The position numbers were made by a program, and so were the translations under genes. 45,732 bases of DNA from Planctomycetota bacterium (lineage in GTDB: Bacteria; Planctomycetota; Phycisphaerae; Phycisphaerales; UBA1924): contig RFGH01000159.1 in the NCBI GenBank assembly GCA_003696675.1, forward strand, positions 1 through 45,732. Reading direction: 5' to 3'. Below are positions 7,989-15,892 of the stretch, one piece after another; position 1 is the stretch's first letter; each line of letters opens with the position of its first letter. The notes beneath the pieces were generated by a model. The model saw only the letters and a program-made list of their open reading frames with translations, was not told where the DNA came from and made no database searches.

Positions 7989-9191
7989 ATGAGCCGAGCG
8001 GCGACCCAGTCCGGATCCTTCCTTTATGTGGCCAGCAAGCCGGGCGGGGGGCGGGCTGTCGGCGTGCGTCGGGCCAGGTCCGAGCGGGCGTTGGCCGAGG
8101 CCCTTCGTCGCGAGCGTCAGGTGCTCCAGCGGACTTGGAAGCTGCCGGGCTCGGCGGGCGCGGGGGGGCTGTTCAACCTTGCCGATCAGGAGGCGATGAA
8201 TGCCCAGTTGAGCCAGTTGCTCAGCCGCGGCGTGCCGCTGGTGGACGCTCTGGAAGTCGCTTCGACCGTGGTCTCCAAGAAGTCCACCGAACGGGTGCTT
8301 CGGATGCGGGACCTCGTGTCTTCCGGCAAGTCGTTCGCCGAGGCCTGCGCCCAAGTGGGCGCGTTCGACGAGGTGTCGATCGCCGTGTACCGGGCGGGCG
8401 AGCGGACGGGTGACTTGGCGGGGTCGGCCGAGCAGCTCGGGCGGAACGCCCGGCGTGTGCGTGAGGTGGCGGGCAAGGCCGTGACGATGATGATCTATCC
8501 GGCGGTGGTGCTGTCGATCGCGTGCTTTGCGGTGCTGGTGCTGCTGACGGTGGTGGTGCCGATGATCGGCGGTGCGATGCAGGACGCGGGCGTGGAGCTG
8601 CCGACCTTCACGAAGATCGTGATGGGGCTGGGCCTGTTCCTGCGCAACAACGCATTGATTCTCGCGGGCGTGGTGGCGGTGCTGCTGGTTCTGGCGGTGG
8701 GGGCGCGGTCCGCGATCGTCGCGGCGCTGATGGCGGTGGTGCGTCGGCTGCCGGGCGTGAAGCGTGTGGTGATGCACCAGGAGTTGGCGCGGTTTTTCTC
8801 CGTGATGGCCGCGATGACCCGCTCGGGCATCCCGCTGGCCGATGCGTTGGGTGTGAGTTCCAAGGCCATCGGCGATCCGAGGCTGGCGCGGGATCTTGGT
8901 CGTCTGCGGTCGCGTCTGATCGAGGGGGGCGTGTTCCGTGCGCTCGTGGATAAAGTGGAGAGTCTGCCGAACGCGACCCGGCGGCTGTTGATCGCGGCCG
9001 ACCAGGGCGGCGAGCTGGATTCGGCCTTCGACGCCCTCGCTCAGGATCATGCCAGCGAGGTGGACACGCGGACGGCCCGGCTGATGGCTGTGCTCGAGCC
9101 GCTGTTGATCGTGGTGCTCTTTGTGGTGATCGGTGTCGTGATCGTGTCGGTCATGCTCCCGATGTTCTCGGTGACCAGCAATGTCATGTGA
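7989..9191 (+). CDS. gspF: Type II secretion system inner-membrane platform protein (GspF/PilC family)
   Basis: Polytopic inner-membrane protein of 400 aa, the usual GspF length, that forms the platform with which the secretion ATPase works. Two homologous cytoplasmic T2SSF domains are visible: the first around QLSQLLSRGVPLVDALEVAS and the second around ELARFFSVMAAMTRSGIPLADAL, each with the LSxLLxxGVPLxxAL pattern. Three hydrophobic stretches follow the expected order: VVLSIACFAVLVLLTVVVP, the stretch NNALILAGVVAVLLVLAVG and, at the C terminus, LLIVVLFVVIGVVIVSVML. The ATG at 7989 is chosen because GGAG lies upstream; GTG 7977 is also in frame. It heads a plus-strand operon of pseudopilin and assembly genes. 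The ATPase GspE normally encoded next to gspF is absent here. Confidence 0.92.
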   Translation: MSRAATQSGSFLYVASKPGGGRAVGVRRARSERALAEALRRERQVLQRTWKLPGSAGAGGLFNLADQEAMNAQLSQLLSRGVPLVDALEVASTVVSKKSTERVLRMRDLVSSGKSFAEACAQVGAFDEVSIAVYRAGERTGDLAGSAEQLGRNARRVREVAGKAVTMMIYPAVVLSIACFAVLVLLTVVVPMIGGAMQDAGVELPTFTKIVMGLGLFLRNNALILAGVVAVLLVLAVGARSAIVAALMAVVRRLPGVKRVVMHQELARFFSVMAAMTRSGIPLADALGVSSKAIGDPRLARDLGRLRSRLIEGGVFRALVDKVESLPNATRRLLIAADQGGELDSAFDALAQDHASEVDTRTARLMAVLEPLLIVVLFVVIGVVIVSVMLPMFSVTSNVM

Positions 9192-9238
9192 TGTGCGGAG
9201 CGTGTCTCGGCACGAACTTGGGCCGGTGCGCCCGTTTC

Positions 9239-9244
9239 AGGAGG
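9239..9244 (+). promoter_or_regulatory. Strong Shine-Dalgarno AGGAGG for gspG-like gene
   Basis: AGGAGG lies 5 nt before ATG 9250. It fixes the start and suggests high expression, as expected for the major pseudopilin. Confidence 0.8.
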
Positions 9245-9249
9245 ATTCG

Positions 9250-9660
9250 ATGAACACCCGAACCGAACGCCGGATCGCCATGTCGCGTCCGGGCTTCTCG
9301 CTGATCGAGATCACCGCGGTGATTCTGCTGATCGGCATTCTGGCCGCGGGTGCGGCCATCGCCATTCTGCCGCAGGTGGCCCGGGCGAAGGTCAATGCGA
9401 CGAAGAACTCGATGAACACCATCAAGACGGCGATCAACTCGTACATGGTCGAGCACTCGCAGCCGCCGCAGAGCCTGCAGGAACTGATTCCCAACTACCT
9501 CGAGCCCGGTTCGGACATGGACGCCTGGAAGACCGGCTACTACTACGCGCTGACCCCCGGCGGGCAGCATCCCTACATCCTCTACTCCGCCGGCCCGGAC
9601 AAGGACATGACCACCGCCGACGACAACCTCGATCTGTGGATGCTCGACCTCCAGGAGTGA
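9250..9660 (+). CDS. gspG: Major pseudopilin GspG-like
   Basis: Type II secretion major pseudopilin of 136 aa, the subunit that polymerises into the periplasmic pseudopilus. The prepilin peptidase site is RPG|FSLIEITAVILLIGILAAG, with Glu at +5 of the mature protein. The C-terminal part has the GspG hallmarks DAWKTGYYYAL, YILYSAGPDK and an acidic DDNLDLW tail corresponding to the calcium-binding loop. The start is decided by a perfect AGGAGG at 9239-9244, five bases before ATG 9250; the in-frame codons upstream have no such site. It follows gspF by 58 bp and precedes the next pseudopilin by one base. Confidence 0.93.
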   Translation: MNTRTERRIAMSRPGFSLIEITAVILLIGILAAGAAIAILPQVARAKVNATKNSMNTIKTAINSYMVEHSQPPQSLQELIPNYLEPGSDMDAWKTGYYYALTPGGQHPYILYSAGPDKDMTTADDNLDLWMLDLQE

Positions 9661-9661
9661 C

Positions 9662-10258
9662 ATGACCTGCGCCCGCCACCATCCCGGACGCCCCGCGCTC
9701 CGGGCGGCCAGCCGCCCGGGTGTGTCCTTCCTCGAGGCCATCCTCGGGGTGGTGCTGCTCGGGCTGGTCACCGCGTCGCTGGCGGGCGCTGTGTCGTTCA
9801 TGCACAAGTCCGAGGCTCGCCTGACCCGCAAGCTGGCCGCCAGCGAGCTGGCCAACCGGCTGATCCTGCAGTTCATCGACGACCGCGAGTCGTTGCCCAG
9901 CCGGGCCCTGCCGATCGAGTATGGCCCGGACCTGTACCGTTGGTCGCTCGAAGAGCAGCCCGTGGAGTTCCAGATGGAGACCCAGGGCACCGGCGCCGAC
10001 ACAGGCGGGGTGGGCGGCGGGGTGTCGCTCGATCGGGTGCGCTATGTCGTGGTGCGTGTGTGGTTGGCGTACGAGTCCGGCGGCTCGCAGACCTTCAGCG
10101 CCGATGTGCCGCACGCCACGCTGACCCGGCTGGTGGATCCTTTGGCGTTCTCGAACCCGGATTCGCTGCAGACCTTGCTGGAGCAGCCCGACGGCATCGA
10201 GCGCCTGATGCAGCTGTTGATGCAGTTGGAAGACGGAACAGGGGGCGCCACGCAATGA
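9662..10258 (+). CDS. Minor pseudopilin, GspI-like
   Basis: A 198-aa prepilin-like protein. The N terminus is basic and hydrophilic, then the cleavage motif SRPG|VSFLEAILGVVLLGLV follows, with Glu at +5. The rest is a small soluble domain with an unusual Gly/Thr linker (GTGADTGGVGGGVS). Its place between the G-like and J-like genes, and the LEAxxGVxLLGLV helix, suggest GspI, which nucleates the pseudopilus tip with GspJ and GspK; GspH is an alternative. It is longer than typical GspI (about 120-130 aa), with an extended C-terminal region of amphipathic, Leu-rich character. It overlaps the next gene by ATGA. Confidence 0.75.
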   Translation: MTCARHHPGRPALRAASRPGVSFLEAILGVVLLGLVTASLAGAVSFMHKSEARLTRKLAASELANRLILQFIDDRESLPSRALPIEYGPDLYRWSLEEQPVEFQMETQGTGADTGGVGGGVSLDRVRYVVVRVWLAYESGGSQTFSADVPHATLTRLVDPLAFSNPDSLQTLLEQPDGIERLMQLLMQLEDGTGGATQ

Positions 10259-11367
10259 GACGCCCCCGCGGCACCCATCGGAGCGGCTTTACGATCATCG
10301 AGACGGTGCTGGCCATCGTGGTCGGGGGTCTCGTGCTCCTCGGCTGCGTCTCGGTGTTTCTCGCCTCGGCCCGGGCGGAGAAGGCGTATGCGCAGCGGTT
10401 CGACCGGACCAGCGAGATGTGGACCACACAACTGGCCGTGCGCAGGACATTCCTGAACCTGCTCGTCGAAGAGCAGCAGCAGACCGCCCCCGCGTCGGAC
10501 TCGGCGCAGACGGTCACCGAGACGGTCCGCCCCCGCGTGATCCTGGAGACCGATGCCGCCGCCCCGGCGTTGCCGAACGGCTATCGCCCGCAGCGTCTGG
10601 AGGTCACGGTCGGCCGGTCGCCCCTGCCCTCGATCGTCGGCTCGCAGATCGGTGCGTGGCTGGTCGAGCAGGACCGGGCCGAGTCGCTCGATTTCGCCAG
10701 CGATGATATCGCGTCGGGCGCGATCCGCGGCGTGTTCGAGCTGCGTCCCAGCGGCACCCGCGAGGTCATTATGATGAACCTCGGGCTGCTCGACCCCGAC
10801 CCCAAGCTCATGCAGGCCGTTGCGACCGATCCGCCTCCGGGCTGGACGCTCTGGTGGCGTCCGATCCTGTCGGCGGAGCTGGCCGAACTGAACGCTGGCT
10901 ATCAGCCGCTGCCCGACACAAGCGGCAACGCCGAAGCCATCCGAGATCGGCTCGCCGGCGCGGTGCCGGTGCTCCGGGGCATCGAGGCGCTGCGTTGGCA
11001 GATCTTCAAGGGTGACGAGCGCGTCACCGAGTATGCGGGCACCTCCATCACGGATCTGCCCGCTTTCGCCGAGCTCGAGGTGACGCTCATCAACCGTCAG
11101 TATGCCAGCTGGATGTTCGAGATCGGCTGGACGCTCGGCGAGGACCCAACCGGCGGCGGCACAGGCGCGGACGACACCGACACCGACGCCGACGGCGACG
11201 GCGTGCCCGATGGCAACAACAACAACGGCGGCGGCGGCGGTGGTGGGGGGCCCGGCGGACCGGGCGGCGGCGGTCGTCCCGGCGGACGGCCCGGCACGAA
11301 CCCCGGCAACGCCGGCGGGCTCGGGCAGGACGCCGACAACTTCGGTGTCGGGGGGCGTCGCCCGTGA
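10255..11367 (+). CDS. Minor pseudopilin, GspJ-like, with acidic Gly-rich tail
   Basis: A 370-aa prepilin-like protein starting at ATG 10255, which overlaps the upstream stop in ATGA. The prepilin motif is SG|FTIIETVLAIVVGGLVLLG with Glu at +5. The body resembles GspJ in position and size class but is longer than usual (about 200 aa). The C-terminal 75 residues are low complexity: DDTDTDADGDGVPDGNNNN resembles a thrombospondin type 3 / dockerin-like calcium-binding repeat, and is followed by long Gly and Gly/Pro runs. In GspJ the C terminus lies at the pseudopilus tip, so the tail would be exposed in the periplasm. The tail could be a calcium-dependent or flexible linker; this is inference. 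It overlaps the next gene by GTGA. Confidence 0.75.
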   Translation: MRRPRGTHRSGFTIIETVLAIVVGGLVLLGCVSVFLASARAEKAYAQRFDRTSEMWTTQLAVRRTFLNLLVEEQQQTAPASDSAQTVTETVRPRVILETDAAAPALPNGYRPQRLEVTVGRSPLPSIVGSQIGAWLVEQDRAESLDFASDDIASGAIRGVFELRPSGTREVIMMNLGLLDPDPKLMQAVATDPPPGWTLWWRPILSAELAELNAGYQPLPDTSGNAEAIRDRLAGAVPVLRGIEALRWQIFKGDERVTEYAGTSITDLPAFAELEVTLINRQYASWMFEIGWTLGEDPTGGGTGADDTDTDADGDGVPDGNNNNGGGGGGGGPGGPGGGGRPGGRPGTNPGNAGGLGQDADNFGVGGRRP

Positions 11368-12230
11368 CGATCCGCGCCCCATCCCGCGGCTTTGTCATGC
11401 CGATGGTGCTGCTGGCGCTGATCGTCGTGGGTCTCAGCGTCGGCGTCGCGATGACGCGCTTCGCCGCACAATCCAAGGTCATCGCCCGCCAGGCGCGGGC
11501 GTATCACGAGCACCACGCCGGCCAGGGCTTGCAGGAGGCCATCGGCGCGTGGCTGCGCCAGCAGAACGGGCGCAGCATCGCCGACGCCATCAATCCGACC
11601 GACGGGCACGCGATGGACATCTTGCTCCAGGATGGATCGGTGGTTTCGGTGTATCTCCGCGACGGCCAGGGCTTGGCACTGGGCGACCTCAGCGCCCTGC
11701 CGCCCAACCAGGTGGAAGAGGCCGGCGTCATCCTCACCAACCTCGTGAAGAGCGTCCGCCCGGACGAATACCTGCGTCTGACACGCTCGGTCGGCCCGTC
11801 GAGCGTATCGGCCAATACCACACCTGAACCCGTGCTGCGGGCGGTCACCCGCGCCATCGCGGGTGACAAGGGCGACGCCTTCGCCGATGAACTCCTGCGC
11901 CTGCGTGCACGCGGCAGCGGGCTCACGAGACAGGACATCACTTCCGCGATTAACTCCACCGGGCTGAGCAGTGAACAGCGCGTTGCCGCGTTGAGGCTGC
12001 TGGCGATCGATGTCGAACTCTGGGCTGTGATCGTCGAACTCCGCGGCGGCGTCGGAGCCGAACGCGGACGCCTCTTGTCCCGCTATGGCGGTCTGGCCCG
12101 CCTGCGGGTGGGCGCGACATCCCGTTCGAACGCGGCCGGATCCACACAGCTCGGCTCGTTCCTGACCTGGAAGGAACTCGACGCGACCACCGACGGCTTC
12201 AGCCTCGCGGACCTTGACGATGACACTTGA
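11364..12230 (+). CDS. GspK-like tip pseudopilin
   Basis: A 288-aa protein starting at GTG 11364, overlapping the preceding stop in GTGA. The N terminus is SRG|FVMPMVLLALIVVGLSVGVA, a prepilin-like helix in which position +5 is not Glu. Loss of Glu5 is the known peculiarity of GspK, the protein capping the pseudopilus. The following region is helical and Ala/Leu/Arg-rich, compatible with the large alpha domain of GspK, and contains DLSALPPNQVEEAGVILTNLV, similar to GspK helix-hairpin segments. The order G-I-J-K matches canonical T2SS operons with GspH missing. It is 24 bp from the next gene. Confidence 0.75.
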   Translation: MTIRAPSRGFVMPMVLLALIVVGLSVGVAMTRFAAQSKVIARQARAYHEHHAGQGLQEAIGAWLRQQNGRSIADAINPTDGHAMDILLQDGSVVSVYLRDGQGLALGDLSALPPNQVEEAGVILTNLVKSVRPDEYLRLTRSVGPSSVSANTTPEPVLRAVTRAIAGDKGDAFADELLRLRARGSGLTRQDITSAINSTGLSSEQRVAALRLLAIDVELWAVIVELRGGVGAERGRLLSRYGGLARLRVGATSRSNAAGSTQLGSFLTWKELDATTDGFSLADLDDDT

Positions 12231-12254
12231 GATACACTTCACGCGGAGACCCGC

Positions 12255-13082
12255 ATGATCACCGAACTCTCCAGATCGTCCGCCGCCCGACTCACCCTGG
12301 TCGCCCAGGTCGTCGCCGCCGGTCTGGCGATCGGTGCGGTCGGGCTGATGGTTGTCGGGCTCCCGGATCCCTCCCGCCCGTCCACGAAGCCGCAGATCCC
12401 CCCCGGCGCTCCGCAGCCCGTCCCCGGATCCGGCTCGCAGGGGACCGTTTCGTCGGTGGCGTATCAGCCCGTCGACGCTGGCGGTCTGGCCGCCCGGCTC
12501 GCCCTGGTCGCCAACGCGCCCAAGGTGCCGGTGATCGAAACGCCCGAGGTTCCGGACGACGAGCCAGCGGAGCCCACGCCCGCGCCGGCGCAGCCGTTCG
12601 CCAGCCGCGTTCGATATCTGGGCATGATCCAGATGGGCGCCGAGCAGGCGGCGTTCGTGACGATCGATGCCCGCCAGCGCGTGGTCCGCGCCGGCGATGT
12701 GGTCCGCGCTCCCGCCGAGCGGCCGGAACTGGGCGACCTCCGCATCGATCGTGTCTTGCCCCAGCAGATCATCGTCTCCCACGACGACGGGCGTGCGGTC
12801 ATCGAGCTAGCCGGCCGCAGCGGTCCGTCGATCACGATGGTGTCCGGCGATGATGTCGATTCCGTCGATGCGCCGGCCGAAGCCGCCAAGCCGACGCTGG
12901 ACACCAGCAACCTTCCCCAGACCGAGATCGAGCGGCGCCAGCGTGTGATCGATCGCATGCGCAACGGCCAGCAGAGCACGGGCCGCGGGCTCGAAATGCC
13001 CGAGGTCCGTCGCGTCGGCTCGATGAGCTCGAGACGAGACCGCGGCGGGCGTGAAAACGACACGCCGCAGAGTGACGAGTAG
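12255..13082 (+). CDS. GspC/PilP-like single-pass inner-membrane protein
   Basis: A 275-aa protein with a short cytoplasmic N terminus, one membrane helix (about residues 17-36, LVAQVVAAGLAIGAVGLMVVG), a Pro-rich periplasmic linker and a compact domain at about 115-195. That domain reads VRYLGMIQMGAEQAAFVTIDARQRVVRAGDVV, then LRIDRVLPQQIIVSHDDGRAVIEL, the pattern of the homology region of GspC or of PilP, which contacts the secretin. Its position directly after the pseudopilins supports GspC. The C-terminal about 60 residues are charged and probably unstructured. GGAG at 12245-12248 precedes ATG 12255. Family assignment rests on pattern and context rather than on strong identity. Confidence 0.65.
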   Translation: MITELSRSSAARLTLVAQVVAAGLAIGAVGLMVVGLPDPSRPSTKPQIPPGAPQPVPGSGSQGTVSSVAYQPVDAGGLAARLALVANAPKVPVIETPEVPDDEPAEPTPAPAQPFASRVRYLGMIQMGAEQAAFVTIDARQRVVRAGDVVRAPAERPELGDLRIDRVLPQQIIVSHDDGRAVIELAGRSGPSITMVSGDDVDSVDAPAEAAKPTLDTSNLPQTEIERRQRVIDRMRNGQQSTGRGLEMPEVRRVGSMSSRRDRGGRENDTPQSDE

Positions 13083-13147
13083 CGGCCGATCATCCCACGC
13101 TTCAACGCCCGACTGACCCCGACCAACCCGCGCCGAGACCCATCCCC

Positions 13148-14683
13148 GTGAGCGACCGCGTCTGCTACATCCGCCGATCCGACCGAGGCGCCGTCATCCG
13201 CTCGGCGCTGCTCCTCGGTGAGCGATCGGAGGACCGCTGGGACGCCGAGCCCGTCGCCGATGCGATGGGGGCCGAGTCCGCCGCCTTCGATGCCGCCGAC
13301 TGGATCCGCTCGCGACTCGCCGAAACCCGCAGCGCCAAGCGGCTCGACACGCTCTGCCTCGATGTCGATGGGGCCGCCTGCTCGTGGGTCCGCGGTCGCG
13401 ATGCCGACGCCGAACTCATCCGCTCGTCCATCGAAGGTGCGAGCCTGCAGGCCGAGGTCGGCAGCGACGATGAGGCGCTGGATCCCATCCAGACCCCCGG
13501 CATCGCCGACCGGCTGCCCCGGCTGGGACGCGAGCTGGACTTCGATGTGCTGGCGGAGGGTGACGCCGACACCCGTGCCGCCGTCATCGCCGCCCCCGAC
13601 GCGCCGGCGCGCTTGCTGATCGACCGGCTCGACGCGCTGGGTGTGCGGATCGGTCGCGTCGTGACCCTCTGGCACGCGATGGCCGAAGCGTGGGACCCCG
13701 GCGCCCGGGCCGCATCGACCGACCGGGCCGGCATTGTCTCCACAGACCACCCACCGGTTGCCGTGGTCGTGATCGACCCCGAGGACGGGCGGCTTGTCTG
13801 GAGCTGGTCCCGCCAGGGTCGCCTGCTCGCCTGCGGATCCATGCGCCTGCGTCGGCTGCGGTCGGACACACGCTCGGTCCATGCCGAGGTGCGCGAGCAC
13901 GACATCGCGCGGCTCGCCGGGGACTGGCTCGGCTGGTCGGCCCAGATCGGCGTGAGCCCCTCCCGCGTGGTCGTGGTCGGAACCCCAGCCCCGGGCGGCA
14001 TGTCGCCCGGCGAGATCGGGCGTGCCCTGACCCGCGCATGGCCCAACGCCGTGGTCGATCTGATCGGTCACGACGACCCCATCGCCGAGACGCTCCGGCG
14101 GACGCTCGACGCCCGCCCGATCAACGCCTTCCGCCCGCTGTCCGAGCGTCCCACCCGCACACACCGCGCTGCGTTCCGTTGGACCGCGGTGATGCTCCTG
14201 CTCGCGGCCGCGTGCATCGCGGCGTTTGCCGCGGGGCTATTCGCACGCGCGTCGGACACCCGACGCATCATCGCCCAGGTCCGCCAGGAGCGCACCGAGG
14301 CCTTGGGTGCCATCGACCCCCAGCTTGCGCTCGACCCGCTCCCGGTGATCCGGCTCAACGAGCGCATCTCCCAGATCGAGCGTCGCACCGGCGCCCTCCA
14401 AGTCGACCCGCCCCGCCCGGTGATGCAGGAACTCGAGGCCATCTCCTTCGTCCTCGGCATGCCCGGCGTGTCCGTCGACCTCATCGAGATCGGCGACACC
14501 TTGGTAACTGTCAAGGTCCGCGTCGGCAGCATCGCCGAGGCCGAGCAGCTCTCGCAGGCTCTGCAGTCCGTCGGCGGCTCCGACCTGCAATGGCGCCGCC
14601 CACCCGGCGTTGAGTCCCGGGGCAACGAGTACATCGCCACCTACACCGCCCTGTGGCCCGAACGCGCGAGGGCCCGCCCGTGA
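13148..14683 (+). CDS. GspL-like (PilM/PilN-like) assembly protein
   Basis: A 511-aa protein starting at GTG 13148. Residues 1 to about 335 form a cytoplasmic domain with features of a diverged actin-like fold (PVAVVVIDPEDGRLVWSWS, RVVVVGTPAPGG). One transmembrane helix follows (about 343-366, WTAVMLLLAAACIAAFAAGLFA), then a coiled-coil-like segment (LNERISQIERRTGAL) and a small periplasmic ferredoxin-like domain (VDLIEIGDTLVTVKVRV, AEQLSQALQSVGG). This is the GspL layout, equivalent to PilM fused to PilN. GspL recruits the ATPase GspE to the platform. Sequence identity to known GspL is low, so the call depends on architecture and operon position. The downstream GTG overlaps its stop. Confidence 0.65.
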   Translation: MSDRVCYIRRSDRGAVIRSALLLGERSEDRWDAEPVADAMGAESAAFDAADWIRSRLAETRSAKRLDTLCLDVDGAACSWVRGRDADAELIRSSIEGASLQAEVGSDDEALDPIQTPGIADRLPRLGRELDFDVLAEGDADTRAAVIAAPDAPARLLIDRLDALGVRIGRVVTLWHAMAEAWDPGARAASTDRAGIVSTDHPPVAVVVIDPEDGRLVWSWSRQGRLLACGSMRLRRLRSDTRSVHAEVREHDIARLAGDWLGWSAQIGVSPSRVVVVGTPAPGGMSPGEIGRALTRAWPNAVVDLIGHDDPIAETLRRTLDARPINAFRPLSERPTRTHRAAFRWTAVMLLLAAACIAAFAAGLFARASDTRRIIAQVRQERTEALGAIDPQLALDPLPVIRLNERISQIERRTGALQVDPPRPVMQELEAISFVLGMPGVSVDLIEIGDTLVTVKVRVGSIAEAEQLSQALQSVGGSDLQWRRPPGVESRGNEYIATYTALWPERARARP

Positions 14684-15255
14684 ACCACCGACTCACCGAA
14701 GACGACCGCTACCAGCTCGCCGGGCGCGCCGAGGCCAGCACCCGCGCCAACCGACCGACCCACCTCGTCGCGATCGCCTTGGTCGTTCTCGCCGTCGCGG
14801 TTCTCGGCGTGCTGGTCGGCTGGCGGTCCGATTCTTCCGCCAGCCGCGAGCTGTCCCGACGCTCCGCAGAGTTGGCCCAGATCAACGAGCGTGCAGACCG
14901 GCTGACCGAACTCACCGCCCAGCTCGCCAACACCAGCAACGCCGAACTCAATCGCCCGATCCCCGACATGCTCAGCCGGCTGCAGAACCTCGCGCGGGAG
15001 GCGGGCCTGGCCACGCTGCCCGATGTGCCACGCACCGACAACGAGGCGTTCGACAACGCACGCCGCGTCAACTACCGATACGACGCCCGCAGCCGAAACC
15101 AGGTTCGTGACGCTTCTCTCGAGAAGCTGCTGACCTGGGTCAACCTCGTCACCGAGCGCATCCCCGGCATGCATGTCCGGCAGATTTCTCTGACGCCCCA
15201 GGCCAACGCGTGGAGCATGGAAGTCACCTTCGCCCGCTATGAGCGGCTGGAATAG
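14680..15255 (+). CDS. GspM-like (PilO-like) assembly protein
   Basis: A 191-aa protein starting at GTG 14680, in a GTGA overlap with the gspL-like gene; an in-frame ATG at 14653 lies inside that gene and is less likely. The order is a short cytoplasmic N terminus, one membrane helix (HLVAIALVVLAVAVLGVLVG), a coiled coil (SRRSAELAQINERADRLTELTAQL) and a ferredoxin-like C-terminal domain ending VRQISLTPQANAWSMEVTFARYE. This is the GspM/PilO layout, and such proteins pair with GspL/PilN in the inner-membrane assembly platform. The assignment rests on topology and location. Confidence 0.65.
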   Translation: MNHRLTEDDRYQLAGRAEASTRANRPTHLVAIALVVLAVAVLGVLVGWRSDSSASRELSRRSAELAQINERADRLTELTAQLANTSNAELNRPIPDMLSRLQNLAREAGLATLPDVPRTDNEAFDNARRVNYRYDARSRNQVRDASLEKLLTWVNLVTERIPGMHVRQISLTPQANAWSMEVTFARYERLE

Positions 15256-15271
15256 CAAAGGCCCGCTAGCC

Positions 15272-15892
15272 ATGATCCGATTCAACACCGCCGTTCCCGT
15301 CGCGCTCGCCGCCCTCGTCGCGCTCTCGGGCTGCTCGAGCTCGCCCCGCCTCAAAGAGCGCCGGTCCGCGGCCGACGACGCGGCCGAGGCCCTCAACCGG
15401 CTCGCCGAGCAGCGCGCCGAGGCCCGCCGGCTCTCCGCCCAGGCCGAGCAGGCCGAAGCCAACGACCCGGACCGCGCCATCGAGCTGTACCGCCGGGCGC
15501 TCTCGCTTGATGACACGCTCCACAACGCCTGGAACAACCTCGGCACGCTGCTCATGGATCGCGGGCTGTATACCGACGCGGTCAGCGCCTTCCAGCGTGC
15601 CTCCCAGCTCGTGCCCAACGACCCGCGTCCGGAGTACAACATCGGCATCGCCTATCAGCGCAACGGCTGGGGAGAAGAGGCCTTCCGCCACTTCGCCAAC
15701 GCCATCGAGCGCGACGCCTCTCACCTGCCGTCCATGCGCGGATATGTCCGCGCCGCCGAGATGACCGGGCGAGCCGACAACCGGCTTCTCGAGGTGATCC
15801 AGCGTGCCACGCTCATGGAGACCGACCCCGCGTGGAAGGACTACCTCCTCCGACAGCGGTACCGCGTCGAAGCCATCATGGACCGGGGCTGA
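15272..15892 (+). CDS. TPR lipoprotein at the end of the secretion operon, pilotin candidate
   Basis: A 206-aa lipoprotein. From ATG 15272 the N terminus is a textbook signal with lipobox ALSGC (C21). After a charged helical stretch come two or three tetratricopeptide repeats: DRAIELYRRALSLDDTLHNA, WNNLGTLLMDRGLYTDAVSA and PRPEYNIGIAYQRNGWGEEA. The upstream ATG 15239 lies inside gspM and would bury the signal. TPR lipoproteins such as PilF/PilW act as secretin pilotins in type IV pilus systems. A lipoprotein of this type closing a pseudopilus operon suggests the same role, but that is inference. Its 3' end overlaps the convergent gene by 17 nt. Confidence 0.82.
   Translation: MIRFNTAVPVALAALVALSGCSSSPRLKERRSAADDAAEALNRLAEQRAEARRLSAQAEQAEANDPDRAIELYRRALSLDDTLHNAWNNLGTLLMDRGLYTDAVSAFQRASQLVPNDPRPEYNIGIAYQRNGWGEEAFRHFANAIERDASHLPSMRGYVRAAEMTGRADNRLLEVIQRATLMETDPAWKDYLLRQRYRVEAIMDRG

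Noticed and set aside
8041-9191. Reading gspF as starting far upstream at 7425
   Set aside because: The extra 188 codons run antisense through tdh and have no GspF homology; ATG 7989 fits the family length.
11220-11300. GGC-rich tract as a CRISPR or tandem-repeat array
   Set aside because: There is no unit with spacers; it is coding low-complexity sequence for Gly/Pro in the GspJ-like tail.
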